Shown: positions 9,041 through 18,005, counted from the first letter of the stretch. The stretch is 64,000 nt of DNA from Guptibacillus hwajinpoensis (GCF_020524165.1 NZ_JAIVKU010000005.1:1-64000), one strand, 5' to 3'. Numbers and translations: made by a program. Notes: generated by a model from the letters alone, not told the origin.

Positions 9041-9502
9041 TTAGGCTTCATTAGGGTGAACAAGGATTAAATACTTTTTTTCTTCACCTTCAACACTGTA
9101 TTGTTCAAATCCACATTTCCCCAAAAACATCCCCCACTCATTCATGTCATATGGAATACCAGCAAAAATAACATCTGTCTTTTCAGATAATATGGAATGG
9201 ATAGCGGTGCGACCTATCCCTGCTTTTCGTTGCCTAGGATCGACTACAATCATTCCTAGCCACGACTTTTGATTGGATGGCGCCTGGTCTAGAACGGCTG
9301 TGATGGCCACTGGTGCACCATTTTTGAGCCAAAGTCTAAACTCACATCCCATTCCTTTATAGGTTTGCAAATAAGAAAGCATGTCTTCTACAACCGGGAT
9401 TCGACCGAATTCTTCCAGTAACCACGATTCATCTTCGTTCGTCCATTCAAAAAGGAGTTCTGCAAAGCGTTCATTCGAATGCTGGTTCGTCACGTATCTC
9501 AT
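9041..9502 (-). CDS. GNAT family N-acetyltransferase
   Basis: 153 residues. The acetyl-CoA binding motif A is visible as VDPRQRKAGIGRTAIHSIL (RxxGxG type), followed by the C-terminal FLGKCGFEQYSV strand-turn that usually marks the end of GNAT domains. Substrate unknown. The ATG overlaps the stop of the upstream suhB-like gene by 4 bases (ATGA type), so the two are translationally coupled. Confidence 0.82.
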   Translation of the reverse strand: MRYVTNQHSNERFAELLFEWTNEDESWLLEEFGRIPVVEDMLSYLQTYKGMGCEFRLWLKNGAPVAITAVLDQAPSNQKSWLGMIVVDPRQRKAGIGRTAIHSILSEKTDVIFAGIPYDMNEWGMFLGKCGFEQYSVEGEEKKYLILVHPNEA

Positions 9503-10341
9503 TTTGTGGAAGGTGCCCTTAAGTAGAAGTTTTGATCAAGAGCGGGTTGAATGTAATCCTTTTGAACTTGTGTATGAAATAGCTGAGTACCAACAAAGAT
9601 AGTGTTTTTGTCTAACAAATCGATTTCTTTGTTATCAACGGTTGTACAAACACCACCCGCTTCCTCAATCAACATTTTACCTGCGGCAAAATCCCAGGGG
9701 GCAAGTCGTAAAGAAACATATCCGTCGAGGCGTCCTGCTGCTACGTAGGCCATCTCAATCGCAGCACTTCCATAGGATCGTGTTCCTCTAATTTTTTTGA
9801 GAAGGGGTGAGAAAGTACGAGGATCGATGCGATGATTCTCCGTTACCCATGTTGCATTTATCGCTAATAGTGATTCGGAAAGATTTGTCTGCTTTAGCGG
9901 CCTTATCCGCTCTTCATTCAGGTAAACGCCTGAACCTTTCTTACAATGATAAAGCTCGTCCTTTGTTACATCATAGATAAAGGCAAGTTTTCCGACACCA
10001 TCTTCGTAAATCCCGATCGATATTGCAAAATTGGTTTGTTGATGAACAAAATTCATCGTTCCATCGATCGGATCGAGAAACCAGATAACACCATCTAAAT
10101 CCTTTACTTCATCTCCAAATCCTTCTTCCCCCATGATACGATGAGTTGGATAGGTACCTTTAATTTTCTCAATGAAAAATTTCTCGGTTTGCTTATCAAT
10201 ATCCGTAACGAGATCGTTTGGATTGCTTTTTGACTCAATGTTAAAGGATGTCGTAAAGGAAGACACGATCTCTTTACCTGCTTCTCTAATCCATTTTATG
10301 GTATCGTCATATACCTGATTCCAGTTCGTCTGCTGTGTCAT
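9499..10341 (-). CDS. suhB: Inositol monophosphatase family protein (SuhB/YktC-type)
   Basis: A Mg2+-dependent, Li+-sensitive sugar-phosphate phosphatase fold. Metal and substrate motifs are GEEGFG, WFLDPIDGTMNFVH and the C-terminal APWDFAAG block. 280 residues from the ATG at 10339-10341, which has AAGGAG 8 bases upstream; the longer frame start overlaps this site. Members act on inositol-1-phosphate or related polyol and nucleotide phosphates; the true substrate here is not known. It corresponds to yktC by position and is coupled to a downstream GNAT gene. Confidence 0.9.
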   Translation of the reverse strand: MTQQTNWNQVYDDTIKWIREAGKEIVSSFTTSFNIESKSNPNDLVTDIDKQTEKFFIEKIKGTYPTHRIMGEEGFGDEVKDLDGVIWFLDPIDGTMNFVHQQTNFAISIGIYEDGVGKLAFIYDVTKDELYHCKKGSGVYLNEERIRPLKQTNLSESLLAINATWVTENHRIDPRTFSPLLKKIRGTRSYGSAAIEMAYVAAGRLDGYVSLRLAPWDFAAGKMLIEEAGGVCTTVDNKEIDLLDKNTIFVGTQLFHTQVQKDYIQPALDQNFYLRAPSTK

Positions 10342-10406
10342 GGTTCGATCTCCTTTTACCTTGAATTTCATTCTATCTCTTATTATGACAGGAAAAGAAG
10401 AAAAAA

Positions 10407-10427
10407 CGAACCTTTTTGCAAGGTTCG
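10407..10427 (-). terminator. Terminator of the ykzI-like gene
   Basis: CGAACCTT / AAGGTTCG stem followed on the minus strand by a run of T and then T-rich sequence. Confidence 0.75.
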
Positions 10428-10432
10428 TTTCG

Positions 10433-10621
10433 CTAAGCTTCTAATCTAACCATCTCTTTACGAAGCTCTTCAAGTTTTACTTTACATCTCGTCATTTCAT
10501 CTTGGTCACTAGCCGTCATTGCATCGTGTAGCGTTGCCAGCTCATAGTCAATTTCCATTCTCAATACCGGAATCCGCTTCTCTGCTTCGTTTCTTTGTAA
10601 TGACTGAATCACTTGTTTCAT
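10433..10621 (-). CDS. Small coiled-coil protein, YkzI-like by position
   Basis: 62 residues, nearly all helix-forming, with a heptad-like pattern of hydrophobics (VIQSLQ...VLRMEIDYELATLHDAM...VKLEELRKEMVRLEA), so a small helical hairpin or coiled coil. In B. subtilis a gene of this size (ykzI) sits next to yktB and yktC; I assign it on synteny only. AGAGGGGTG precedes the ATG. It is followed by its own terminator. Function unknown. Confidence 0.65.
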   Translation of the reverse strand: MKQVIQSLQRNEAEKRIPVLRMEIDYELATLHDAMTASDQDEMTRCKVKLEELRKEMVRLEA

Positions 10622-10882
10622 GGTAACCTACACCCCTCTTCTTTTCGATTAAGCAGTCATGGTTATCAGAGAAACCTATAAGACGGAATATTCTGATATT
10701 TCTGCTTTGATTACTATATCTTATGCCTTACTTGCTCACTATGCAACCTCTTTATTTGTTACTATTTTTCCTCTTTTGCTTATTTTTCAAACCTATCGTT
10801 ACACATCAATCGTCAGTTTTCATATAAAATGCAGTTCTATGTTACTATAAACGTATAAAATTTTGTCGCAATGGAGGATATT

Positions 10883-11512
10883 ATGTCATTTAAGGGATTT
10901 ACTAAACACGATTTTAACGCCTTCCAAATCGAAGGACTTGATGCAAGAATGGAAGCCATTCAAGATCGAATTCAACCAAAATTTGCTACAATAAGTGAAG
11001 ATATAAAAAGTGACCTTAAAATTCTTGCAGGTAATGAAATGTACCTTCACATTGCTCGTCATGCAAGAAGAACAAAGAACCCGCCAGTTGATACATGGAT
11101 GGCATTTTCTCATAACAAACGAGGATACAAAATGCATCCTCACTTTCAGATTGGCTTATTCGATGATCATGTGTTTGTATGGCTTGCCTACATTTACGAG
11201 TTACCTGGAAAGCCACAAATGGCTTCATTGCTCTTAGATCATATGAATGAGCTTCAAACGACCATTCCTGATTCGTATTGGATTTCGACTGATCATACCA
11301 AGAAAACGGCAAGTCAGCCGATCACGGAGATTGAACTTGATAAAGTTCTCACACGGTTTCGAGATGTTAAGAAAGGTGAATTTCTCGTTGGACGTCATTT
11401 TACGAGCGATGACCCCTTATTGCAAGATGGGAAACATTTTATTCAAGAGGTTAAGAAAACGTTTGAGACGCTTATGCCGTTTTACCATCTCTCACTTCAA
11501 GCTACAAAATAA
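10883..11512 (+). CDS. yktB: UPF0637 (DUF1054) protein YktB
   Basis: 209 residues, soluble. Family-typical blocks are visible: FKGFTKHDFNAFQIEGLDAR at the N terminus, HIARHARRTKNPPVDTWMAF, and the C-terminal LVGRHF segment. The ATG at 10883 follows ATGGAGGATATT, with GGAGG about 6 bases away; an in-frame ATG at 10871 overlaps that site. Function unknown although the family is widely conserved in Bacillales. It is transcribed alone, from the AT-rich gap 10622-10870, toward the convergent yktA unit, ending in a shared hairpin. Confidence 0.88.
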   Translation: MSFKGFTKHDFNAFQIEGLDARMEAIQDRIQPKFATISEDIKSDLKILAGNEMYLHIARHARRTKNPPVDTWMAFSHNKRGYKMHPHFQIGLFDDHVFVWLAYIYELPGKPQMASLLLDHMNELQTTIPDSYWISTDHTKKTASQPITEIELDKVLTRFRDVKKGEFLVGRHFTSDDPLLQDGKHFIQEVKKTFETLMPFYHLSLQATK

Positions 11513-11541
11513 AAACCAGGGTTTCCCCTGGTTTTTATTTT
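11507..11541. terminator. Bidirectional terminator between yktB and yktA
   Basis: AAATAAAAACCAGGG / CCCTGGTTTTTATTT perfect stem with a TTTC loop; both convergent stop codons fall inside it. Confidence 0.9.
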
Positions 11542-11807
11542 GTCATTTTTACTTTTTCTCGTTCGGTTTGTTTCGCTTCTTTCACAACATGATAAGTAGA
11601 GTATCCTGTATCATTATCAAATTGTTTGAAAATTTGCTTTTCTTCTGATTTAGAGGGGACGACATCTTTAAAGGCATGATAGCTACTAATTAATTCGCCC
11701 TTATGAACACCTCGATCGTACGCTTGCTCAATTAATTCAAAAAATTGTACCACCTTAATGACTTCTTCTTTACTCCAATCAATTGAAATGGGATAGTTCA
11801 CTTCCAT
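11535..11807 (-). CDS. yktA: UPF0223 protein YktA
   Basis: A 90-residue acidic helical protein. The segment YPISIDWSKEEVIKVVQFFE at the N terminus and the AYDRGVHKGELISSYHAFK block are typical of UPF0223. The ATG at 11805-11807 is preceded by GGAGTG; a longer in-frame start is inside the previous gene. It lies 14 bases downstream of the nitronate-monooxygenase-like gene and is probably co-transcribed. Function unknown. Confidence 0.85.
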   Translation of the reverse strand: MEVNYPISIDWSKEEVIKVVQFFELIEQAYDRGVHKGELISSYHAFKDVVPSKSEEKQIFKQFDNDTGYSTYHVVKEAKQTEREKVKMTK

Positions 11808-11821
11808 TTTATCACTCCTTT

Positions 11822-12781
11822 CTACTCCTGCCATTTTACTCGAATTTCATTTGCTTCTTGATCCATACGTTCAAATAACTCGCTTACTGAAGGGACATCA
11901 TGAATCCTTCCCATCACCTGTCCTGCCCAGGCAAAACCTTCTTCTTCTTTTCCTTCATATATAAACTTCCTGTTCGCTTCACCGCTTATGTATTCTTTTA
12001 AAAGTTCATATCCGCCACCACTTTCTTCCATCGTGGTAATTTGCTCAGCAAACTCATTACGGATTACTCTGGCAGGTGCGCCAAGGCTTCGCTTGATGAT
12101 CATGGTATCCGTCTCAGTGCCCTGCAACAAACGTTGTTTGTAACCATTATGAGCGTGAGTACACTCTTTTGTAGCGATAAATCTTGTACCCATTTCAACT
12201 CCTTCAGCACCAAGTGCAAGGGATGCCATCAAGCCCCGTCCATCTCCTATTCCTCCGGATGCAATAACGGGAATAGAAACCGCATCAACGACTTGAGGAA
12301 CGAGAACCATTGTGCCAGTATCTTCCTTTCCTAGATGGCCTCCACCTTCTTGTCCAACTACCATAACCGCTGCAGCGCCCAGCTCTTCTGCCTTAATGGC
12401 TTGCCGCTTACCAGCTGTTAAAACAAGCACTTTAATGTTCGTCCCCTTCACTTGATCAAACACGGGTTTAGGATTTCCACCCGTCACAGAGATGATTTCC
12501 ACTCCTTCTTGAATAGCGGTTTCTAGCATGTGTTCAAAAGGTCTCCCATGTTGGCCAATTGCAAAATTAACTCCGAACGGCTGATCGGTGAGACTTCTCG
12601 TAAGATTAATCTCTTCTTTAAGCTGTCTTACTGACTCCATAGACATGGCTGTGAGCTGACCGAGTCCCCCGGCATTGCTAACAGCAGAAGCTAACTCATG
12701 ATAAGCAAGGTAAGCTAGTCCTCCCTGGACGATTGGTCTCTGAATACCTAACAACTCAGTCAGTCGCGTGTTCCATTTCAT
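11822..12781 (-). CDS. Nitronate monooxygenase-like FMN oxidoreductase
   Basis: 319 residues forming a TIM barrel of the nitronate monooxygenase / FabK-like group. The N-terminal IQRPIVQGG, the central VVGQEGGGHLG with the family His, and the phosphate-binding VIASGGIGDGRG followed by ALGAEGVEMGTRF are clear. Members oxidise alkyl nitronates or act as enoyl-ACP reductase II; sequence alone does not decide, although the C-terminal region lacks obvious FabK hallmarks that I could name. The ATG at 12779-12781 follows AAGGAGAGG by 7 bases. Upstream of yktA in one unit. Confidence 0.82.
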   Translation of the reverse strand: MKWNTRLTELLGIQRPIVQGGLAYLAYHELASAVSNAGGLGQLTAMSMESVRQLKEEINLTRSLTDQPFGVNFAIGQHGRPFEHMLETAIQEGVEIISVTGGNPKPVFDQVKGTNIKVLVLTAGKRQAIKAEELGAAAVMVVGQEGGGHLGKEDTGTMVLVPQVVDAVSIPVIASGGIGDGRGLMASLALGAEGVEMGTRFIATKECTHAHNGYKQRLLQGTETDTMIIKRSLGAPARVIRNEFAEQITTMEESGGGYELLKEYISGEANRKFIYEGKEEEGFAWAGQVMGRIHDVPSVSELFERMDQEANEIRVKWQE

Positions 12782-13048
12782 CACTTATCCTCTCCTTCTC
12801 ATAATCCATTTCGAGAAATAGAAAGGATCTCCTCTTACGGAATTTCAAAAGGCACTTCACAATAAAATAAAACTTGCAAAATAGTACTCATGTGATTATA
12901 CTCAGTTTGTTTAAGGAAGAAAAATGTTTTAAATGAAGAAACAATGAACGGCTACTCATTCAACAAGGCTTTAAAAGAGCCAATTCGCTTTTCACAAACC
13001 ATTGTAAAAAGCTTAGTATACTAAAGTATAAATAAAGAGGTGCTTGAT

Positions 13049-14524
13049 TTGCAACAAAACGAAACACCATTATTCACTGGTTTAGTTAATCACGCAAATA
13101 AAAATCCGATTCAATTTCATATTCCTGGTCATAAAAAAGGAAATGGGATGGATCCTGAGTTTCGTGAATTTATCGGTGATAATGCTCTATCCATTGATTT
13201 AATTAACATCCAACCACTAGATGATCTTCATCATCCACATGGCATGATTAAACAAGCACAGGACCTAGCAGCAGAAGCTTTTGGTGCTGACGCTACATTT
13301 TTCTCCGTTCAAGGAACGAGCGGTGCGATCATGACAATGGTCATGACCGTTTGCTCTCCTGGGGATAAGATCATCGTACCGAGAAATGTTCATAAATCGG
13401 TTATGTCTGCCATTATTTTCTCAGGGGCTACGCCCGTCTTTATTCACCCTGAAATTGATCCTAAGCTCGGAATTTCGCATGGTATTACCCCAGTAGCTGT
13501 TAAGAAAGCACTTGAACAACACCCAGATGCTAAAGGTGTACTTGTCATTAATCCTACTTATTTTGGTATTTCTGCGAATTTAGAAGAGATTGTTTCAATC
13601 GCACATGAGTATGATGTTCCCGTCTTAGTTGATGAAGCGCATGGCGTTCATATTCATTTCCATGACCGCTTGCCTGTTTCAGCAATGCAAGCAGGAGCTG
13701 ATATGGCTGCAACAAGCGTCCATAAACTCGGCGGTTCTATGACACAAAGCTCTGTTCTCAACGTAAAAGAAGGGCTTATTTCAGCTAAGCGTGTGCAAAC
13801 CATTATTAGTATGTTAACAACGACCTCTACTTCATATATCCTTCTGGCTTCTCTTGATGTTGCAAGAAAAAGACTCGTTATGGACGGGTACGAATTAGTA
13901 GAAAACGCCATTCAGCTAGCTGGTCATGCACGTAAACAAATTAATGAGATCTCCCCACTCTACTGTGTTGGAAATGAGATTCTCGGTACGAATGCCACCT
14001 ATGATTATGATCCAACAAAACTCATTATTTCTGTACATGATTTAGGCATTACTGGTTATGAGGCGGAGGTATGGTTACGAAAAGAAGCAAACCTGGAAGT
14101 AGAGCTTTCAGATTTGTATAACTTACTTTGTATTGTGACGCCAGGTGATGATGAAGAATCTGTCGATGCTCTCGTCTACGCTTTAAAAGATATGGTAGAA
14201 GCGTTCAAAGAGTCTGATGGTATTGTTACTGAAAAGTTTGATGTTCATGCACCTGATATCCCAACGCTAGCCGTGTCACCTAGGGATGCTTTTTATTCCG
14301 AAACAGAAATCATCCCATTTAGTGAGTCTGCTGGACGAGTCATAGCCGAATTCGTTATGGTTTACCCACCAGGTATTCCAATCTTTATCCCTGGAGAAAT
14401 TATCACGGAAGAAAATTTGAAGTACATCGAGGAAAATATCGAAGCTGGACTTCCCGTTCAAGGACCAGAAGATGACGAATTAAAATTTATTCGAGTTATT
14501 AAAGAATACAAAGCTATTAAATAA
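13049..14524 (+). CDS. speA: Arginine decarboxylase SpeA (fold type I PLP, aminotransferase-like)
   Basis: Arg decarboxylation to agmatine, the first step toward putrescine and spermidine. It belongs to the Orn/Lys/Arg decarboxylase family with a PLP-binding Lys in TSVHKLGGS (near residue 229 by the longer frame) and the aspartate motif VLVDEAHGVH. The PxHxPGHKKG N-terminal signature is present as FHIPGHKKG. TTG at 13049 is used because AAAGAGG at 13034-13040 lies 8 bases upstream; it gives 491 residues versus about 490 in B. subtilis SpeA. The SR1P gene just downstream, convergent, supports speA over the yaaO paralogue. A GC-rich hairpin follows. Confidence 0.92.
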   Translation: MQQNETPLFTGLVNHANKNPIQFHIPGHKKGNGMDPEFREFIGDNALSIDLINIQPLDDLHHPHGMIKQAQDLAAEAFGADATFFSVQGTSGAIMTMVMTVCSPGDKIIVPRNVHKSVMSAIIFSGATPVFIHPEIDPKLGISHGITPVAVKKALEQHPDAKGVLVINPTYFGISANLEEIVSIAHEYDVPVLVDEAHGVHIHFHDRLPVSAMQAGADMAATSVHKLGGSMTQSSVLNVKEGLISAKRVQTIISMLTTTSTSYILLASLDVARKRLVMDGYELVENAIQLAGHARKQINEISPLYCVGNEILGTNATYDYDPTKLIISVHDLGITGYEAEVWLRKEANLEVELSDLYNLLCIVTPGDDEESVDALVYALKDMVEAFKESDGIVTEKFDVHAPDIPTLAVSPRDAFYSETEIIPFSESAGRVIAEFVMVYPPGIPIFIPGEIITEENLKYIEENIEAGLPVQGPEDDELKFIRVIKEYKAIK

Positions 14525-14549
14525 GAGGCGGCCAAGTGGCCGCCTCTTT
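14523..14549 (+). terminator. Terminator of speA, possibly shared with the SR1-like RNA
   Basis: AAGAGGCGGCC / GGCCGCCTCTTT stem with an AAGT loop right at the speA stop. Its position also allows it to end the convergent SR1P transcript, though a T run is weaker on that side. Confidence 0.85.
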
Positions 14550-14562
14550 GGTTTATTAAGAA

Positions 14563-14676
14563 TTATTTCTTATCTTTCTTATTACATTCCGGGCATCTGC
14601 TGTAGAGCGTGCTTACCTTCTCTTCCATAACATGATCAATCGTTTTTTCGCAAGTTTGGCAAATGATAATACCCAT
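14563..14676 (-). CDS. sr1P: SR1P-like peptide encoded by an SR1-type dual-function small RNA
   Basis: A 37-codon gene. The product starts MGIIICQTCEKTIDH and has a second Cys pair, CPEC, near its C terminus, the pattern of the B. subtilis SR1-encoded peptide SR1P (39 residues, starts MGTIVCQDC). In B. subtilis the SR1 RNA base-pairs with ahrC mRNA while SR1P binds glyceraldehyde dehydrogenase GapA; SR1 lies next to speA there too. The ribosome site AAGGGGTG ends 6 bases before the ATG. A near-perfect promoter and a cre-like site lie upstream. The RNA antisense function cannot be judged here. Confidence 0.85.
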   Translation of the reverse strand: MGIIICQTCEKTIDHVMEEKVSTLYSRCPECNKKDKK

Positions 14677-14699
14677 TCTCAACACCCCTTAAGTTAGTT

Positions 14700-14714
14700 T
14701 TGAAAACGCTTCCG
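14700..14714 (-). promoter_or_regulatory. Candidate cre (CcpA) site in the SR1P leader
   Basis: TTGAAAACGCTTCCG on the plus strand fits the catabolite-responsive element pattern WTGNAANCGNWNNCW at all but the last base. It lies about 8-22 bases after the expected transcription start of the SR1P RNA, a position suited to repression. B. subtilis SR1 is repressed by CcpN and, more weakly, CcpA. Confidence 0.65.
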
Positions 14715-14728
14715 TTTCGCTTAATTCC

Positions 14729-14757
14729 ATAATAGTGTGTCACAATTGTTTTGTCAA
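14729..14757 (-). promoter_or_regulatory. SigmaA promoter of the SR1P transcript
   Basis: On the minus strand a consensus -35 TTGACA (14752-14757), a 17-base spacer and a -10 TATTAT (14729-14734). One of the two best promoters in the window; expected start near 14722, about 46 bases before the ATG. Confidence 0.85.
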
Positions 14758-14872
14758 CACAATATTGTATATCACATTGTATTCTTTTAGAGGTAATATG
14801 TGTTCTAAATCAGAAATTGTCAGAAAACTATTTTAATTGTACACTTATAAGGATGAAGAAAGGAGGATTTTT

Positions 14873-15253
14873 ATGCCACAAAGCGCTTATCTCACTCCGA
14901 CAACAGATGAGGATCTTTCACTTGATCATGTTAAAAGCCTTCTAACCTACTACATGGATATTACATCAAAAACTGGTAAACAGCTATCCTGGTCGTATGG
15001 TCACTTCGCTTTCCCCTATACGCTTGTTGAAAAAGCTGAGTCTGGCGATTGGTTTTATTTAAAAGGGAAAAACGATGACTATCGAACAATCGTGATAGGA
15101 ATGACGAACAAAACATTGCAGATTGTTTTACCCGATCATTCCACTCACGGAGATAAAGCAAAGGCAAATGAATTATCTAAATTTCTCGCTACTAAATTGA
15201 AAGCTGATCTTGTCCTTTTTAATGGGAGAAAAATGTTATATACGAAAAAATAA
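14873..15253 (+). CDS. DUF1885-like conserved protein
   Basis: 126 residues, soluble, alpha/beta. The N terminus MPQSAYLTP, the YYMDITSKTGKQLSWSYGHFAFPY block and the closing LFNGRKMLYTKK resemble DUF1885 proteins of Bacillus and Geobacillus; family function unknown. The ATG at 14873 follows AAAGGAGG. Divergent from the SR1P transcript, whose promoter is about 110 bases away, and monocistronic with a bidirectional terminator. Confidence 0.68.
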   Translation: MPQSAYLTPTTDEDLSLDHVKSLLTYYMDITSKTGKQLSWSYGHFAFPYTLVEKAESGDWFYLKGKNDDYRTIVIGMTNKTLQIVLPDHSTHGDKAKANELSKFLATKLKADLVLFNGRKMLYTKK

Positions 15254-15277
15254 ACAGCCAATTGGCTGTTTATTTTT
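15246..15277. terminator. Bidirectional terminator
   Basis: AATAAACAGCCAATTGGCTGTTTATT palindrome with A and T runs on its flanks, between two convergent stops. Confidence 0.85.
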
Positions 15278-16145
15278 GTAGTGGTTCTATTTCCTCTGGA
15301 TTAATCAGTGCATAATCTTTGTCTCGTAGACCTTTTACAATGTCACCCAAAGCAGCCGCTGTCCAATCTCGGTCATGCATAAGTAAGTTGGCTCCATTTT
15401 GAAGAAGTGGTGAATTCACCATGATGTCTGCAATTGCTGCTTTATTCTGATATTCCTTCACCCAATCATAACCGTAAGTCCAGTTCATCACGAGCATGCC
15501 TTCTTCTTCAGCGAGAGACTTAGAAAAGTCAGTGTTTGAACCAAAGGGCGCTCTAAAGAACTTCGGTTTTTCACCGATTACTTCTTCAATCATGTCATTT
15601 AGCTTCAAAATCTCTTCTCTTTGTTCATCTTCAGATAAGGATTTCAAATCAGCATGGGTCATTGTATGATTTCCAATCTCAAAGCCCATGTCGTGTATTT
15701 CCTTTAATCTGGCTTTTTCTTCCTCTGTATCAATGAAGTGCCCATTGACAAAGAAAATGGCTGGAGCATCAAGTTCTTTTAAGGTTTTTGCCATTTCAAC
15801 CGCATTTTTGTCTGGTGCATCATCGATCGTTAAAAGAACAGCTTCAGCTGGAGCTTCATTTATAGGTTCAAATCCCCAAAATGCTTCATTTAATCGATAT
15901 TCAGGCTCTGTCGCTGCCGTAGCCTCATCTTCTTTCTGTTGCTCTTCTTCACCATCACCTGCCTCTTTTGAATCCGTTTCTTCATTGGAGGTGTCGTCGT
16001 TCGCCTCTTCTTCGTTTGAAAATTGTTCATTATTGCTTGCACTGTTAGTTGATGCTTCGCTATTGGTTTCTGATCCTGCATTTGTTGAGCAAGCTGCTGC
16101 AAAAAGCAGAAGTGCCAAGGTCATCCATTTTAACGTATTTGTCAT
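15270..16145 (-). CDS. Lipoprotein polysaccharide deacetylase (NodB domain)
   Basis: 291 residues. A signal peptide ends in the lipobox FAAAC with Cys19, followed by a long low-complexity Glu/Asp/Ser/Asn linker (about 20-80), then a NodB carbohydrate esterase 4 domain. Motif 1 is TIDDAPD (catalytic Asp and metal Asp; the usual TFDDGP is altered), motif 2 HTMTHADL gives the two metal histidines, motif 3 is RAPFGS, and LLMHDRDW supplies the C-terminal His. It probably acts outside the cell on peptidoglycan or an exopolysaccharide. All metal ligands are present, so it is likely active. GGGGAGAG precedes the ATG. Confidence 0.88.
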   Translation of the reverse strand: MTNTLKWMTLALLLFAAACSTNAGSETNSEASTNSASNNEQFSNEEEANDDTSNEETDSKEAGDGEEEQQKEDEATAATEPEYRLNEAFWGFEPINEAPAEAVLLTIDDAPDKNAVEMAKTLKELDAPAIFFVNGHFIDTEEEKARLKEIHDMGFEIGNHTMTHADLKSLSEDEQREEILKLNDMIEEVIGEKPKFFRAPFGSNTDFSKSLAEEEGMLVMNWTYGYDWVKEYQNKAAIADIMVNSPLLQNGANLLMHDRDWTAAALGDIVKGLRDKDYALINPEEIEPLQK

Positions 16146-16493
16146 TTCTCTCTCCCCTTATGTAGTCTCATTCCATCATAAACCAATTACGTAGAAGGAG
16201 GAAGAGCAGAATGTAACAATTAACCAACAAATTCCTATTCATTATTCTACAATTCTGACTAACGATCTGACATGGTATTTTCCTTTACAACGTTAATTTC
16301 AACAAATATACTAGACAACGTGGCATTTTTCGTGATCCGTTATGAGCCTGTTAATAATAGGGAATAGAGCACTTTTCTGCATAGTTTTCATAACGCCAGG
16401 TAACATTGAATACACAAGCTTCTATTTCTTATGTATATAGGGAATTTCTCGGATGAATGTAAAGAAAAATATCTAGAAAGGTGATGATGAAAT
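16146..16493. other. Gap between deacetylase and transporter genes
   Basis: AT-rich, no gene. It should contain the divergent promoters. A weak sigmaA-like candidate for the transporter is TTGAAT (about 16407) with TATGTA 18 bases downstream. A sigmaB-like GTTATG plus GGGAAT pair with a 15-base spacer is also present near 16340-16365. Neither is convincing. Confidence 0.35.
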
Positions 16494-18005
16494 TTGAATA
16501 AACTTACAGCAGTCTTTATTATCTCTGTCGTATTGTCTCTTATTTTTATTTCTTGGGGAACCATTTCTCCAGATACATTAGATGCAACGACAACTTCACT
16601 TCAAAGCTTTCTTCAGGTGAAGTTTGGATGGTTTTATTTATTAGCAGCGTCAGGCTTTCTTATTTTTGCGATCTATCTTATTTTTTCGAAGTACGGAAGG
16701 CTTCGACTTGGAAAGGAAACCGATGTTCCTGAGTATAATCTGATTACGTGGTTTGCCATGCTATTTTCTGCTGGTATGGGAATTGGACTTGTATTCTGGG
16801 GTGTAGCAGAACCAATGTTCCATTATTACGATCCTCCAGCTGGTGCAGCTGGTCAGTCTGATGAAGCTGCTCGACTAGCTTTTCAGTATAGTTTCTTCCA
16901 CTGGGGACTTCATCCTTGGGGAATATATACAGTCGTAGCCCTTGCATTAGCATTTTTTAAATTTAGAAAAGGTGCTCCTGGCCTAATTAGTGCGATTTTC
17001 TATCCGATTCTAGGTGAGCGAGTAAAAGGTCCAATTGGTAAATTAATTGATGTGATCGCTGTTATTGCTACTGTATTTGGTGTAGCAACTTCACTTGGAT
17101 TCGGAGCTTCACAAATTGGTGGAGGAATCTCTTATTTAACAGGCATTGAAAATTCGTTTACAACACAATTGATCATTATCTTAATTGTTACAGTGCTTTA
17201 TATGATTTCTGCTTCAACAGGCATTTCAAAAGGAATTAAGTACTTAAGTAATACAAATATCGTACTTGCCATTTTACTCATGTTCTTCTTGCTCTTTGCA
17301 GGACCAACAAACTTTATTATGGATCTCTTTACATCTACGCTTGGTTCCTACATTCAAAATCTGCCTAGCATGAGTCTTCGAATGAGACCATTTGAAGGAT
17401 CGTCCTGGATACAGAGTTGGACAATCTTCTACTGGGCATGGTGGATTGCCTGGGCACCATTTGTCGGAACGTTTATTGCTCGTGTATCAAAAGGTAGAAC
17501 TATTCGAGAATTTGTATTAGGTGTCCTTCTAGTTCCAACGATATTCGGTGCTCTATGGTTCTCTGTATTCGGAGGATCTGCTATTTCTCTCGATATGGCT
17601 GGAACAAGTATTTATGACATCATTAACAACCAAGGAATGGAAGTTGCTCTATTTGCTGTGCTTGAGCAGTATCCACTCGGAACCATCATGTCGATCATTG
17701 CCATTTTGCTTATCAGTACATTCTTCATTACATCTGCTGACTCTGCAACGTTTGTGCTTGGTATGCAAACAACCAACGGTAGCATGAATCCATCCACTAA
17801 AGTGAAATTAACTTGGGGTGTGATTCAATCTTCTGCAGCAGCAGTATTGCTTTGGTCTGGTGGTCTCGGAGCCCTGCAAACGGCGTCAATCATAGCTGCA
17901 TTTCCATTTGCGATTATCATAATTGGTATGATTATTTCTCTCTTAAAAGCCTTTAAGGATGAAAAAATCCCGCCTAGACCGCCTAACAAAGATCAATTAA
18001 AATAA
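16494..18005 (+). CDS. BCCT family transporter (glycine betaine/choline type)
   Basis: 503 residues, twelve membrane segments. The family signature around FYWAWWIAWAPFVGTFIARV, followed by SKGRTIREF, and the GMGIGLVFWGVAEPMFHY block in segments 3-4 are diagnostic of sodium- or proton-coupled uptake of quaternary ammonium osmolytes. OpuD or BetT-type substrate range cannot be separated by eye. The charged C-terminal tail is short (about 20 residues). TTG start at 16494, about 9 bases after AAAGGTGATG. Likely osmotically regulated by inference. Single gene with a strong terminator. Confidence 0.92.
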   Translation: MNKLTAVFIISVVLSLIFISWGTISPDTLDATTTSLQSFLQVKFGWFYLLAASGFLIFAIYLIFSKYGRLRLGKETDVPEYNLITWFAMLFSAGMGIGLVFWGVAEPMFHYYDPPAGAAGQSDEAARLAFQYSFFHWGLHPWGIYTVVALALAFFKFRKGAPGLISAIFYPILGERVKGPIGKLIDVIAVIATVFGVATSLGFGASQIGGGISYLTGIENSFTTQLIIILIVTVLYMISASTGISKGIKYLSNTNIVLAILLMFFLLFAGPTNFIMDLFTSTLGSYIQNLPSMSLRMRPFEGSSWIQSWTIFYWAWWIAWAPFVGTFIARVSKGRTIREFVLGVLLVPTIFGALWFSVFGGSAISLDMAGTSIYDIINNQGMEVALFAVLEQYPLGTIMSIIAILLISTFFITSADSATFVLGMQTTNGSMNPSTKVKLTWGVIQSSAAAVLLWSGGLGALQTASIIAAFPFAIIIIGMIISLLKAFKDEKIPPRPPNKDQLK

